Shown: positions 17,992 through 26,492, counted from the first letter of the stretch. The stretch: 64,000 bases of DNA from Microbacterium ureisolvens (GCF_015278315.1 NZ_JADIJE010000004.1:62001-126000), one strand, 5' to 3'. The notes: generated from the sequence alone by a model not told the origin. A program made the numbers and translations.

Positions 17992-19818
17992 TCAGCTCAG
18001 CGAGACGTTCGTCGTGCTCACCGGCACGGTGTAGATCTCTTCGATGTCGCCGGCGAAGTCGGCGAGGATCACATTGCGCTTGATGCTCATCTTCGGCGTC
18101 AGGTGACCGCTGGCCTCGGTCCACTCGCTCGCCAGGATGGTGAACTTGCGGATCGACTCGGCGCGCGAGACGTTCTTGTTCGCGTGGTCGATCGCGCGCT
18201 GCACCTCGGCACGCACGGAGTCGTGCTTGGCGGCTTCGGCGAGGGGCATGTCGGCCGGGAGGTTGTTGTTCGCGAGCCACGCCGGCAGCATCTCGGGGTC
18301 GAGCGTGACGAGCGCCGCGATGAACGGCTTCTGGTCGCCGACGACCACGACCTGCCCGACGATCGGGTTCGCGCGGATCGGGTCTTCGAGGGCCGCGGGC
18401 GAGACGTTCTTGCCGCCGGCGGTGACGATGATCTCCTTCTTGCGACCGGTGATCGTGAGGAAGCCCTCGTCGTCGAACGATCCGATGTCGCCGGTCCTGA
18501 ACCAGTCGCCGTCGAACGCCTCCGCGGTCGCCTCGGCGTTGCGCCAGTACTCCTTGAACACGTTGATACCGCGCACCTGGATCTCGTTGTCGTCGCCGAG
18601 ACGGATGCCGACGCCGGGGAGCACCGGACCGACCGTGCCGATCTTCGACTTGGTCGCGAGGTTGACCGTCGCGGGCGCGGTGGTCTCGGTGAGGCCGTAG
18701 CCCTCGAGGATCGTGACGCCGAGGCTGTGGAAGAAGTGGCCTAGGCGGGGTCCGAGCGGAGCCGAGCCCGACACCGCGTACACCACGCGACCGCCCATCG
18801 CCGTGCGCAGCTTGCTGTAGACGAGCTTGTCGAACAGGCCGAACTTGATCTTCGTCAGCAGCGGGACCTTCTTGCCGTCCTGCAGGAGCTTGGAGTGCTC
18901 GACCGCAGTGTGCGCCGCGGCGCGGAAGATCTTGCCCTTGCCGCCCGCCTCGGCCTTCTGCTCGGCCGAGTTGTAGACCTTCTCGAACACGCGGGGGACC
19001 GCGAGGAGGAACGTGGGCTTGAAGGAGCCGAGCGCCGGCAGCAGCTGCTTGGTGTCGGGCTGGTGGCCGGTCTTCACGCCCGCGTGGATGTCGAGGATCG
19101 AGATGAAGCGGGCGAAGACGTGCGCGGTCGTGATGAACAGCAGGGTCGATGCGCCGGGCGTCTCGACCACCTCGTGGAGCGACTTCGCGGAGTTGCGGGC
19201 CAGCTCGACGAAGTTGCTGTGGGTGAGGACGCACCCCTTGGGCCGTCCGGTCGAGCCGGACGTGTAGATGAGCGTCGCGATGTCGGCGCCGTTGGCGATG
19301 TTGCGCCGGCGCTCGATCTCGTCGTCGGAGACGCTCGCGCCCTCGGTGACCAGCCGGTCGAGGTCGCCGCCGTGCATCTCCCACGCGGAGCGGATGAGCG
19401 GAAGCTCGGGGCGTGCCTCGGTGAAGCGGGCCGTGTGGTCGGGCAGCTCGGTGATGATGGCGACGGCGCCCGAGTCGGTCAGGTTCCACGCGATCTGCGC
19501 GCTGGAGCTCGTCTCGTAGATCGGAACCATCACGGCGCCGGCGTAGAAGAGGGCGAAGTCGACGAGCGTCCACTCGTAGGTGGTGCGCGCGATGAAGCCG
19601 ACCTTGTCGCCCGGCTCGATGCCGCCGGCGACGAAGCCCTTGGCCAGGGCGATGACCTGCTTCTGGAACTCGGCCGCCGTGATGTCGCGCCACCCGTCGC
19701 CCTCAGGCACGGCGAACAGCGGACGATCGGGTGTCTCTTTCACGCGCTCGACCAGCAGGTCGGTGATGTTGGCCTGCGGATCGGCGGGGACGATGGCGGG
19801 GACTTCGAACTGGACCAC
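17992..19818 (-). CDS. fadD: Long-chain fatty acid–CoA ligase (FadD15-like)
   Basis: A 608-residue AMP-forming acyl-CoA synthetase that activates long-chain fatty acids for lipid synthesis or breakdown. The P-loop YTSGSTGRPKG (about 188–198), the EGYGLTETTAP motif and the FRTGDIGSFDDEGFLTITGR motif are intact. The GTG start at 19818 has an AAGGAG ribosome site. In mycobacteria fadD15 lies in the same neighbourhood as plsC and aroG, as here. It is divergent from the glucokinase gene. Confidence 0.93.
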   Translation of the reverse strand: MVQFEVPAIVPADPQANITDLLVERVKETPDRPLFAVPEGDGWRDITAAEFQKQVIALAKGFVAGGIEPGDKVGFIARTTYEWTLVDFALFYAGAVMVPIYETSSSAQIAWNLTDSGAVAIITELPDHTARFTEARPELPLIRSAWEMHGGDLDRLVTEGASVSDDEIERRRNIANGADIATLIYTSGSTGRPKGCVLTHSNFVELARNSAKSLHEVVETPGASTLLFITTAHVFARFISILDIHAGVKTGHQPDTKQLLPALGSFKPTFLLAVPRVFEKVYNSAEQKAEAGGKGKIFRAAAHTAVEHSKLLQDGKKVPLLTKIKFGLFDKLVYSKLRTAMGGRVVYAVSGSAPLGPRLGHFFHSLGVTILEGYGLTETTAPATVNLATKSKIGTVGPVLPGVGIRLGDDNEIQVRGINVFKEYWRNAEATAEAFDGDWFRTGDIGSFDDEGFLTITGRKKEIIVTAGGKNVSPAALEDPIRANPIVGQVVVVGDQKPFIAALVTLDPEMLPAWLANNNLPADMPLAEAAKHDSVRAEVQRAIDHANKNVSRAESIRKFTILASEWTEASGHLTPKMSIKRNVILADFAGDIEEIYTVPVSTTNVSLS

Positions 19819-19923
19819 GGCAGCTCCTTCGGTACCGGACGTATGTAATCTCGGGTGGATCTCATCCGAGTCTAATCCGCCGTCACATCCGGCCGAGAGC
19901 GGGTGTGGACGACGGCGCCTGGA

Positions 19924-19929
19924 TAGACT
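19924..19929 (+). promoter_or_regulatory. -10 box of the glucokinase operon
   Basis: TAGACT. Transcription would begin near 19936, which removes the upstream in-frame ATGs (19905 and 19932) and leaves GTG 19971 with its GGAGAGGGA ribosome site. Confidence 0.5.
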
Positions 19930-19970
19930 TCATGGCGCTGTCGCGCGTGCGGCGGCCGGAGAGGGAGACT

Positions 19971-20906
19971 GTGCTCAAGGTCGGCATCGACATCGGCGGA
20001 ACGAAGATCGCGGGAGGCGTCGTCGACTCCGATGGCGGCATCGTCGAGCAGCTCCGCGTCGACACCCCGACCGACACCGCCGCCCTCGCGCAGGCCGTCG
20101 TCGACATGGCCCGCTACTTCCGCGCCGCGCACGAGATCGCGGCCGTCGGGGTCGCGGCGGCCGGCTTCATCGATCGCGACCGCGCCACCGTCATCCACGC
20201 CCCCAACATCGCGTGGCACAACGAGCCGCTGAAGGCGACCCTCGAGGAGGGGATCGGCCTTCCGGTCACCGTCGAGAACGACGCCAACGCGGCCGGCTGG
20301 GCCGAGTACCGCTTCGGGGCCGGGCGCGGCGTCGACCACATGGTGATGCTCACGATGGGCACCGGGGTCGGCGGAGCGATCGTGCTGGACGGCAAGCTCT
20401 TCCGCGGCGGCCACGGCATCGCCGCCGAGCTCGGCCACATCCGCTTCATCCGCGACGGCCTCCTGTGCGGCTGCGGACAGCACGGATGCCTCGAGCAGTA
20501 CGCCTCCGGCCGCGCCCTCCAGCGGGAGGCCAATGAGATTGCCGACGGCGGCGGCATCGGCGGGGCGCTGGCGGCTCACCGTGCCGAGCACGGCAAGATC
20601 AGCGGTCCGGCGGTGTCGCGACTCGTCCTCGCCGGCGACCCGGGCGCGGCCGAGGCGCTGCGGCGCGTCGCCACCGCGCTCGGCGAGGCGTGCGGCGGCT
20701 TCCAGGCCGTGCTCGATCCCGAGCTGTTCGTCATCGGCGGCGGCGTCGCCCAGCTCGGCGACGCGCTGCTCGAGCCGATGCGCGTCGCCTACGAGCGGTC
20801 GCTGCCGGGGTATGGCGACCGCCCCGTCGCGACCTTCAAGATCGCGCGGCTCGTCAACGACGCGGGGCTCATCGGCGCCGCCGATCTGGCGGGGACAGAG
20901 GCGTAG
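19971..20906 (+). CDS. glk: ROK-family glucokinase
   Basis: A 311-residue cytoplasmic sugar kinase. It has the N-terminal phosphate loop GIDIGGTKIAGG, the catalytic segment ENDANAAGWAEYRFG and the ROK zinc signature CGCGQHGCLE. The most likely reaction is ATP-dependent phosphorylation of glucose to feed glycolysis; other hexoses cannot be excluded. GTG 19971 is chosen because the -10 box at 19924 excludes earlier starts and a GAGGGAG ribosome site precedes it. The plsC gene follows after 4 nt in the same operon. Confidence 0.9.
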   Translation: MLKVGIDIGGTKIAGGVVDSDGGIVEQLRVDTPTDTAALAQAVVDMARYFRAAHEIAAVGVAAAGFIDRDRATVIHAPNIAWHNEPLKATLEEGIGLPVTVENDANAAGWAEYRFGAGRGVDHMVMLTMGTGVGGAIVLDGKLFRGGHGIAAELGHIRFIRDGLLCGCGQHGCLEQYASGRALQREANEIADGGGIGGALAAHRAEHGKISGPAVSRLVLAGDPGAAEALRRVATALGEACGGFQAVLDPELFVIGGGVAQLGDALLEPMRVAYERSLPGYGDRPVATFKIARLVNDAGLIGAADLAGTEA

Positions 20907-20910
20907 CAGC

Positions 20911-21600
20911 ATGTTCTACTGGCTGATGAAGTACGTGGTGATCGGACCGATCGTCAAGGCGATCTGGCGCCCGTGGATCGTCGGCCGTCGCAACGTCCCG
21001 GCCGAGGGCGCCGCCATCCTGGCGAGCAATCACCTCTCGTTCGTGGACTCGATCTTCCTTCCGCTCATGCTCGACCGGCCGGTGGTCTTCCTCGCCAAGA
21101 GCGACTACTTCACGGGCAAGGGGCTCAAGGGCTGGGCCACCCGCATGTTCTTCAAGGGCACGGGCCAGCTGCCTATCGACCGCTCGGGCGGCAAGGCGTC
21201 GGAGGCATCGCTGAACACGGGCCTGCAGGTGCTCGGCAACGACGACCTGCTCGGCATCTACCCCGAGGGGACGCGCAGCCCTGACGGCAAGCTGTACCGC
21301 GGCCGCACCGGCATCGCCCGCATGGCGCTGGAGGCACACGTGCCGGTGGTGCCCGTCGTCATGGTCGACACCGACACGATGATGCCCATCGGCACCAGGC
21401 TGCCGCGGATCGTGCGCGTGGGCATCGTGGTCGGCGAGCCGCTCGACTTCTCACGCTTCGAGGGCATGGAGGGCGACCGGTACATCCTCCGCTCCATCAC
21501 GGACGAGATCATGGTCGCGCTGCAGCGCCTGGGGGAGCAGGAGTACGAGGACGTCTACGCCTCGACCGTGAAGGATCGGCTGAAGCCCAAGGCTCGCTGA
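20911..21600 (+). CDS. plsC: 1-acyl-sn-glycerol-3-phosphate acyltransferase
   Basis: A 229-residue membrane-associated acyltransferase that adds the second acyl chain to make phosphatidic acid. The catalytic HX4D motif is in NHLSFVDS (near residue 45) and the substrate motif is PEGTRS. An N-terminal amphipathic or membrane segment is visible (MFYWLMKYVVIGPIVKAIW). It starts 4 nt after glk. Together with the acyl-CoA ligase across the divergent promoter it forms a lipid-synthesis neighbourhood. Confidence 0.93.
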   Translation: MFYWLMKYVVIGPIVKAIWRPWIVGRRNVPAEGAAILASNHLSFVDSIFLPLMLDRPVVFLAKSDYFTGKGLKGWATRMFFKGTGQLPIDRSGGKASEASLNTGLQVLGNDDLLGIYPEGTRSPDGKLYRGRTGIARMALEAHVPVVPVVMVDTDTMMPIGTRLPRIVRVGIVVGEPLDFSRFEGMEGDRYILRSITDEIMVALQRLGEQEYEDVYASTVKDRLKPKAR

Positions 21601-21654
21601 CGCGGACGCTGTCACGTGAGCGTCACGCGGCGGCTGCGGCATCCGTCCCACGGC

Positions 21655-21660
21655 TAGAAT
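21655..21660 (+). promoter_or_regulatory. -10 box of aroG (leaderless)
   Basis: TAGAAT ends 6 nt before ATG 21667. The transcript should start at or next to the start codon. Confidence 0.55.
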
Positions 21661-21666
21661 CGGGGG

Positions 21667-23004
21667 ATGCTCCAGCACCTCGACGCACTCGACCACTGGC
21701 GGACCCTGCCGATCAAGCAGCAGCCGCAGTGGTATGACGTCGAGTCGGTGGCGGCGGCATCCGCAGAGCTCGCGACGCTGCCCCCGCTCGTCTTCGCCGG
21801 TGAGGTCGACAACCTGCGCGACCGCCTCGCGCGCGCCGCGTCGGGCAATGCGTTCCTGCTGCAGGGCGGCGACTGCGCCGAGACCTTCGCGGGAGCCACC
21901 GCAGAGCAGATCCGCAACCGCATCAAGACGGTGCTGCAGATGGCGGTCGTCCTCACGTACGGCGCATCCATGCCCGTCGTGAAGATGGGCCGCATGGCGG
22001 GTCAGTTCGCCAAGCCCCGCTCCAGCGACACCGAGACGCGCGGCGACGTGACGCTGCCCGCCTACCGCGGCGACATCGTCAACGGCTACGACTTCACCGA
22101 GAACTCGCGCAAGGCCGACCCCGACCGGCTGCTCAAGGGCTACCACACGGCGGCATCGACGATCAATCTCATCCGCGCGTTCACGACCGGTGGCTTCGCC
22201 GACCTCCGCGAGGTGCACTCGTGGAACAAGGGCTTCGCGCAGAACCCGGCCAACCAGCAGTACGAGCGCCTGGCGACCGAGATCGACCGCGCCATCAAGT
22301 TCATGGAGGCCGCCGGCGCCGACTTCGACGAGCTGAAGCGCGTCGAGTTCTACACCGGCCACGAGGGCCTGCTCATGGACTACGAGCGGCCGCTGACCCG
22401 CATCGACTCACGCACGAACACGCCGTACAACACGTCGGCCCACTTCCTGTGGATCGGCGAGCGCACGCGCGACCTCGACGGCGCGCACGTCGACTACTTC
22501 TCGAAGATCCGCAACCCGATCGGCGTGAAGCTCGGCCCGACCACGTCCCCCGAGACGGCGCTCGCGCTGATCGACAAGCTCGACCCGAACCGCGAGCCCG
22601 GCCGCCTCACGTTCATCACGCGCATGGGTGCCGGCAAGATCCGCGACGCGCTGCCGCCGCTGCTGGAGGCCGTGAAGGACTCGGGCGCCACGCCGCTGTG
22701 GGTCACCGACCCGATGCACGGCAACGGCATCACGACGCCCACCGGATACAAGACGCGTCGGTTCGACGACGTCGTCGACGAGGTGCGCGGCTTCTTCGAG
22801 GCGCACCGCGCGGTCGGCACTTTCCCCGGCGGCATCCACGTCGAGCTCACGGGCGACGACGTCACGGAGTGCCTGGGCGGTTCGGAGCAGATCGACGAGG
22901 CCACCCTCGCGACGCGCTACGAGTCGCTGTGCGACCCGCGGCTGAATCACATGCAGTCGCTCGAGCTGGCGTTTCTCGTGGCCGAGGAGCTCGAGAAGCG
23001 CTGA
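21667..23004 (+). CDS. aroG: Class II 3-deoxy-7-phosphoheptulonate (DAHP) synthase
   Basis: A 445-residue plant-type DAHP synthase, the first step of aromatic amino acid synthesis from phosphoenolpyruvate and erythrose-4-phosphate. Class II marks include LQGGDCAETFAG, KMGRMAGQFAKPRS, SAHFLWIGERTR and WVTDPMHGN. Length and start match the family. It ends in a 24-bp terminator. In mycobacteria aroG is a near neighbour of pknL, the same pairing as here. Confidence 0.96.
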   Translation: MLQHLDALDHWRTLPIKQQPQWYDVESVAAASAELATLPPLVFAGEVDNLRDRLARAASGNAFLLQGGDCAETFAGATAEQIRNRIKTVLQMAVVLTYGASMPVVKMGRMAGQFAKPRSSDTETRGDVTLPAYRGDIVNGYDFTENSRKADPDRLLKGYHTAASTINLIRAFTTGGFADLREVHSWNKGFAQNPANQQYERLATEIDRAIKFMEAAGADFDELKRVEFYTGHEGLLMDYERPLTRIDSRTNTPYNTSAHFLWIGERTRDLDGAHVDYFSKIRNPIGVKLGPTTSPETALALIDKLDPNREPGRLTFITRMGAGKIRDALPPLLEAVKDSGATPLWVTDPMHGNGITTPTGYKTRRFDDVVDEVRGFFEAHRAVGTFPGGIHVELTGDDVTECLGGSEQIDEATLATRYESLCDPRLNHMQSLELAFLVAEELEKR

Positions 23005-23019
23005 CCCTGCGCCCCTGAC

Positions 23020-23070
23020 GACGAGAAGATCCCGGATGCCTCGCCTCGAGGCATCCGGGATCTTCTCGTC
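23020..23070 (+). terminator. Very strong terminator after aroG
   Basis: A perfect 24-bp stem (23020–23043 with 23047–23070) with a 3-nt loop. It contains an inverted pair of the octamer CGGATGCC/GGCATCCG. Confidence 0.85.
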
Positions 23071-23089
23071 AGCGGCGGTCGATTCGCTC

Positions 23090-23147
23090 GTGAGAACGCG
23101 CGAAAGCACCGTGGGGGGAAGTCCCGGGTGCTGTCGTGACGTCTCAT
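23090..23147. repeat. Palindromic element, copy 1
   Basis: A 58-nt element. The outer stem is TGAGA/TCTCA (23091–23095 with 23142–23146). The middle stem is AGCACC/GGTGCT, extended by CGA/TCG and two more pairs. The core GGTGCTGTCGTGACGTCT at 23127–23144 is shared with the other copies. Confidence 0.7.
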
Positions 23148-23238
23148 CAGGATCGGCGGATCGGCGGATCCGGCGGATGCCGATGCCGGCCCGTGGGCTT
23201 ATTCGACCTGAGGCGGCGCAGGCACTCCCGACCCTCGG

Positions 23239-23297
23239 CGTGAGAATGCGCAATTGCACGCCGCCGGGCAGCCGAGCGGTGCAGTTGTGAGGTCTCG
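23239..23297. repeat. Palindromic element, copy 2
   Basis: A 59-nt element with outer GAGA/TCTC (23241–23244 with 23292–23295). The middle stem CAATTGCAC/GTGCAGTTG has 9 pairs with one G·T. The sequence differs from copy 1 but the pairing is kept. It lies 57 nt before the nuclease-like gene and may carry part of its promoter. Confidence 0.7.
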
Positions 23298-23353
23298 CCA
23301 GTGGGTGTGGACAGTTTTCGATGCCGGCGCCTCGGCAGCGGCAGGATGCAGGG

Positions 23354-24310
23354 ATGCCGCGCCGGATACTTCCCGCCGACCTCGACGGAATCGCCTTCAC
23401 GACCGCTGCCGCTCGCGAGCGAGGTGTCGGCCGCGGGCGCCTGCGCGGATCCGACCTCATGCATCCGCACCATGGGATCCACGTCGCCGCCGCATGTGCG
23501 AGCGACGACGGGATCATGGCGCGATGCGAGCGACTCCTCCCTGCGCTGGGAGTGGACCACTGGTTCAGTCATCGGACTGCCGCCCGAATCTGGGGAATCC
23601 CGCTGCGACCCGCCTACTCGCCCGTCGAGGGTCTGCATGTGCTGGCGGTGAACAGTCGCGTCGCGTTGCGTCACACGGGAGTCGTCGGTTGGGTGACATC
23701 CGACGACGGGGTTGGACGGCAGATGTTCGATCTGCTGCCGGTCGTGGCGCCGGCCGACGTGTGGTGCCAGCTGGCACAACGAGGCGCCGTCGTAGGAGGA
23801 GAGCAGATCGAGCACGAGTGGTTGGTGGCCGCTGCCGACTATCTGCTCACCGGCGCACGATCAGCGGATGGAACCCGTGGCGCCCCCCTTTGCACGGTCG
23901 ACGACCTGCGCGCGGCACTCACTCGACGCGGCCGGGGGCGAGGCACCGCGATGCTGCGGCGGGCGCTCGACCATGCGCGGTACCCGGTGGATTCCCCCTA
24001 CGAGACGTTCACCCGGCTCGGACTGCTGACGCACGGACTGCCCGAGCCGGTCGTGCAGCTGAGAGTCGAAACCGCAGAGGGTCCGCGCCACGCCGACCTG
24101 GGATATCCGCGGCATAAGCTGCTGATCGAGTATCAGGGCGATGAGCACCGCCGCTCGCGCAAGCGATGGCTGAGTGACCTGCGGCGCGTTCAGCTCTTCC
24201 AAGACGCCGGCTACGAAGTCTTCCTGATCGGCGCCGATGACGTCGTCCCCGACTGCTCGGCCCTCGCCGTTCGCGTGCGGCGCTTCCTGAGCCGTGAGAC
24301 CGCACGATAA
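23354..24310 (+). CDS. Nuclease-like protein: AbiEi-type winged helix plus DUF559/Vsr-like C-terminus
   Basis: A 318-residue soluble protein. The N-terminus (FTTAAARERGVGRGRLRGSD) resembles the winged-helix domain of AbiEi-type proteins. The C-terminal 70 residues look like a DUF559/Vsr-like PD-(D/E)xK fold, with HADLGYPRHKLLIEYQGDEH giving D…ExQ, and WLSDLRRVQLFQDAGYEVF. Nuclease activity is inferred, not shown. ATG 23354 is chosen over the in-frame upstream ATG at 23321 by comparison with the typical family start. It is bracketed by four palindromic elements, and its final codons lie inside element copy 3. No toxin or antitoxin partner is visible. Confidence 0.75.
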   Translation: MPRRILPADLDGIAFTTAAARERGVGRGRLRGSDLMHPHHGIHVAAACASDDGIMARCERLLPALGVDHWFSHRTAARIWGIPLRPAYSPVEGLHVLAVNSRVALRHTGVVGWVTSDDGVGRQMFDLLPVVAPADVWCQLAQRGAVVGGEQIEHEWLVAAADYLLTGARSADGTRGAPLCTVDDLRAALTRRGRGRGTAMLRRALDHARYPVDSPYETFTRLGLLTHGLPEPVVQLRVETAEGPRHADLGYPRHKLLIEYQGDEHRRSRKRWLSDLRRVQLFQDAGYEVFLIGADDVVPDCSALAVRVRRFLSRETAR

Positions 24311-24352
24311 CAGCGCGGCTCGCCGCGAGACGGTGCTGTCGTGAGGTCTGGC
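24294..24352. repeat. Palindromic element, copy 3
   Basis: It begins inside the last codons of the nuclease-like gene and supplies its stop codon. Outer AGAC/GTCT; middle CACG…ACAGC with GCTGTCGTG (2-nt bulge); apical CGCGG-CTCG-CCGCG. It is the left part of the 88-nt direct repeat. Confidence 0.7.
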
Positions 24353-24383
24353 AGCGGTTGCGAGAGGAGGGATGCCTGGGCTG
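24296..24383 (+). repeat. 88-nt direct repeat, left copy
   Basis: Matches 24433–24520 without gaps and with about 8 mismatches (roughly 91% identity). It includes the 3' end of the nuclease-like gene, element copy 3 and the left arm of its terminator. Confidence 0.75.
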
Positions 24384-24395
24384 CCGGCATCCCTC
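24367..24395 (+). terminator. Terminator of the nuclease-like gene
   Basis: A perfect 10-bp stem GAGGGATGCC/GGCATCCCTC (24367–24376 with 24386–24395) and a 9-nt loop. Confidence 0.6.
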
Positions 24396-24430
24396 ATTGA
24401 TTACGGTCCTGTATCTACGACGCCCGCTGG

Positions 24431-24489
24431 ACGAGACCGCGTGATAGCAGCGCGGCTCGCCGCGAGAGGGTGCTGTCGTGATGTCTCGC
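24431..24489. repeat. Palindromic element, copy 4
   Basis: Outer GAGAC/GTCTC is perfect, the apical stem is CGCGG-CTCG-CCGCG, and CAG/CTG pairs remain in the middle. The middle stem is weaker than in the other copies. Confidence 0.65.
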
Positions 24490-24520
24490 AGTGGTTGCGA
24501 GAGGAGGGATGCCTCGGCTG
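24433..24520 (+). repeat. 88-nt direct repeat, right copy
   Basis: The right copy of the repeat. Its start reads like the end of a second nuclease-like gene (…LDETA stop, compared with …LSRETAR stop), but no upstream gene body is left. It ends 5 nt before the pknL stop, so it may be the remnant of a deleted tandem duplicate. Confidence 0.65.
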
Positions 24521-24524
24521 AGGG

Positions 24525-26480
24525 TCAGAGGGCGGCGGCGATGCGCAGCGAGATGACGGTGCCGCGGGGCTCCATGTCGCCCGGGTCGGGCTTCTGCGAC
24601 TCGACCCGGGTGAAGGGGTCGGGGAAGGCGTCCCAGCGGTCGTCGTAATCGATGGTGAACCCGGCATCGGAGGCCGCCTGGCGCGCTTCGGCCAGCGTCA
24701 TGTCGACGAGGTCGGGCACCTCGAACAGCGGGGGACCGGTCGAGACGACAAGAGTGACGGTGTCGCCCGGGGCGAGGGCGCTGCCGTCGTCCTTGCCGAG
24801 CACGCGGATCACCCGGCCCTCGTCCACGGCATCGCTGGGCTCGGTCTGGCTCGGGTCGGCGACGGTCAGTCCCAGGCCTTCCAGTGTGCTGCGGGCCTTG
24901 CCCTCGCTCTCGCCGGTGACATCGGGGAGCGGGCCGAGCGACACCTGCAGGCGCGCGGTGTCGCCCTGGTGCACGGTGCACCCGTCGATGCAGGCGACGT
25001 CCTGCGAGCCGTCGTCCGGGGCGCCCGCCGGGCGCACCGCGACGGCGATCACGGTTCCGGACGCCGCGTCGGTGAAGAAGGTGGAGCTCTCGTCGGGCAC
25101 GCTGACGGACTGCGCCTCCAGCGCGGCGCGCACGTCGGCCTCGGGCATACCGGCGAACGAGGTGAAGGTCGCCTCGGCGGGTCCTGTCGAGACGTACACG
25201 TTCACCTCGACGGAGCGGTCGACGCGCGAGCCGCTCGGAGGGTCTGTGCGGATCACCTGGCCGAAAGCGACCTCGAGGCTGCTCTCGCCCTGCTCCACGG
25301 CGACGAGCGAGTCCTGCTCGAGTCGGGCAGCGGCATCCGCGAAGGTCATGCCGCTAACGTCGGCCACGGAGACCTGGGAGCCGGGGCCCGAGCCGAACCA
25401 CCAGCCGAGTCCGCCGGCGATGGCGGCCAGCAGCAGCACGAGCACGATGAGCCAGGCGCCACGCGAGCTGCGGCGCTGCGTGGCGCGGCGCAGACGCGAG
25501 GCGTTGTCGACCTCGTCCATCGTGGCGGTCGGGCCCGTCGGCGTGCCGGGAAGGACGGCGGTCAGCTCGCCGGTGGGCGAGACGTCGTCGCGGACGACGC
25601 CGATCGGACCGGTGCGGGCGATCACGGGGGAGATGCCGAGCTCACGCTCGATGTCGCGGAGCCGCTGGAGCATCTCGCGGGCGTCGATCGGGCGCTCGTC
25701 GGGCGACTTCTCCGTCGCCCACAGGACGAGCTCGTCGAGGGGCTCGGGCACTCCCGGGTTCTTCACGCTCGGGCGCGGCACGGAGTCGGTGGCGTGCTGG
25801 AAGGCGATCTGCATCGGCTGCTCGCCCTTGTAGGGCTGCTCGCCGGTGAGCATCTCGTAGAGCATGATGCCGATCGCGTAGATGTCGCTGCGCGCGTCGG
25901 CGGTGCCACGGGTGACAAGCTCGGGCGCGAGGTAGGCGATGGTGCCGAGCAGCTGCGCACCGGAGGCGGTGTTCGCCGTCGTCGCGCGAGCCAGGCCGAA
26001 GTCGCCGATCTTGATCCGGCCGTCCTCGGCGAGCAGCACGTTCTCCGGCTTGACGTCACGGTGCACGATCCCCGCCTTGTGGGCGGCTGCGAGCCCGGAC
26101 AGCACGGCGTCGAGGATCGACACCGCCTGCGGCACGGTGAGGCGGCGCTGCTCGCGCAGCAGCTCGCGCAGCGTGATGCCCGGCAGGTACTCCATGACCA
26201 GGTACGCCATGTCGCCGTCCTGGCCCTGGTCGAACACGTTGACGACGTGGGGATCGGCCAGTCGCGCGGCCGCGCGGGCCTCCTGGATGAACCGGCTCTG
26301 GAACACGGTGTCGTCGCTCAGATGGCCGTGCATCACCTTCAGTGCGACGCGGCGCTCCAGGCGCAGGTCGGTGGCGACGTAGACGGTGGCCATGCCGCCG
26401 CGGGCGATGCGAGCACGCACCCGGTACCGGCCGTCGACGAGACGGCCGATCAGCGGGTCCGTCTGCTGACTCGTGCTCAC
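24525..26480 (-). CDS. pknL: Membrane Ser/Thr protein kinase with PASTA domains (PknL/PknB type)
   Basis: A 651-residue receptor-like kinase. The kinase domain (about 18–285) is complete: ARGGMATVY, the lysine in VALKVM, HRDVKPENVLL and GDFGLAR. A juxtamembrane linker follows, then one membrane helix (about 345–367, AWLIVLVLLLAAIAGGLGWW) and an extracellular part with about four PASTA repeats that likely sense peptidoglycan or lipid II. The GTG start at 26480 is 6 nt after TAGACT. Position beside an Rv2175c-like gene, idsA and aroG matches mycobacterial pknL. Likely substrates in this window are GarA, the Rv2175c-like protein and Wag31. Confidence 0.93.
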   Translation of the reverse strand: MSTSQQTDPLIGRLVDGRYRVRARIARGGMATVYVATDLRLERRVALKVMHGHLSDDTVFQSRFIQEARAAARLADPHVVNVFDQGQDGDMAYLVMEYLPGITLRELLREQRRLTVPQAVSILDAVLSGLAAAHKAGIVHRDVKPENVLLAEDGRIKIGDFGLARATTANTASGAQLLGTIAYLAPELVTRGTADARSDIYAIGIMLYEMLTGEQPYKGEQPMQIAFQHATDSVPRPSVKNPGVPEPLDELVLWATEKSPDERPIDAREMLQRLRDIERELGISPVIARTGPIGVVRDDVSPTGELTAVLPGTPTGPTATMDEVDNASRLRRATQRRSSRGAWLIVLVLLLAAIAGGLGWWFGSGPGSQVSVADVSGMTFADAAARLEQDSLVAVEQGESSLEVAFGQVIRTDPPSGSRVDRSVEVNVYVSTGPAEATFTSFAGMPEADVRAALEAQSVSVPDESSTFFTDAASGTVIAVAVRPAGAPDDGSQDVACIDGCTVHQGDTARLQVSLGPLPDVTGESEGKARSTLEGLGLTVADPSQTEPSDAVDEGRVIRVLGKDDGSALAPGDTVTLVVSTGPPLFEVPDLVDMTLAEARQAASDAGFTIDYDDRWDAFPDPFTRVESQKPDPGDMEPRGTVISLRIAAAL

Positions 26481-26486
26481 GCTGAG

Positions 26487-26492
26487 AGTCTA
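26487..26492 (-). promoter_or_regulatory. -10 box of pknL (leaderless)
   Basis: TAGACT on the minus strand, 6 nt before GTG 26480. Confidence 0.55.

Noticed and set aside
19905..19970. Upstream in-frame ATGs as the glucokinase start
   Set aside because: The -10 box at 19924–19929 would start transcription after them, and GTG 19971 has the ribosome site and the family start.
23036..23290. A small open frame over the aroG terminator and palindrome copies 1 and 2
   Set aside because: It reads through a 24-bp hairpin and repeat elements, has no ribosome site and resembles no protein.
23354..24310. A REP-associated Y1 transposase (RAYT) as the identity of the gene among the palindromes
   Set aside because: The protein lacks the HUH and Tyr motifs of Y1 transposases and instead shows a D…ExQ nuclease-like end.
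24296..24520. 88-nt direct repeats considered as phage or island attachment sites
   Set aside because: No integrase, tRNA or cargo lies between them; the repeat contains the end of the nuclease-like gene, so gene duplication fits better.
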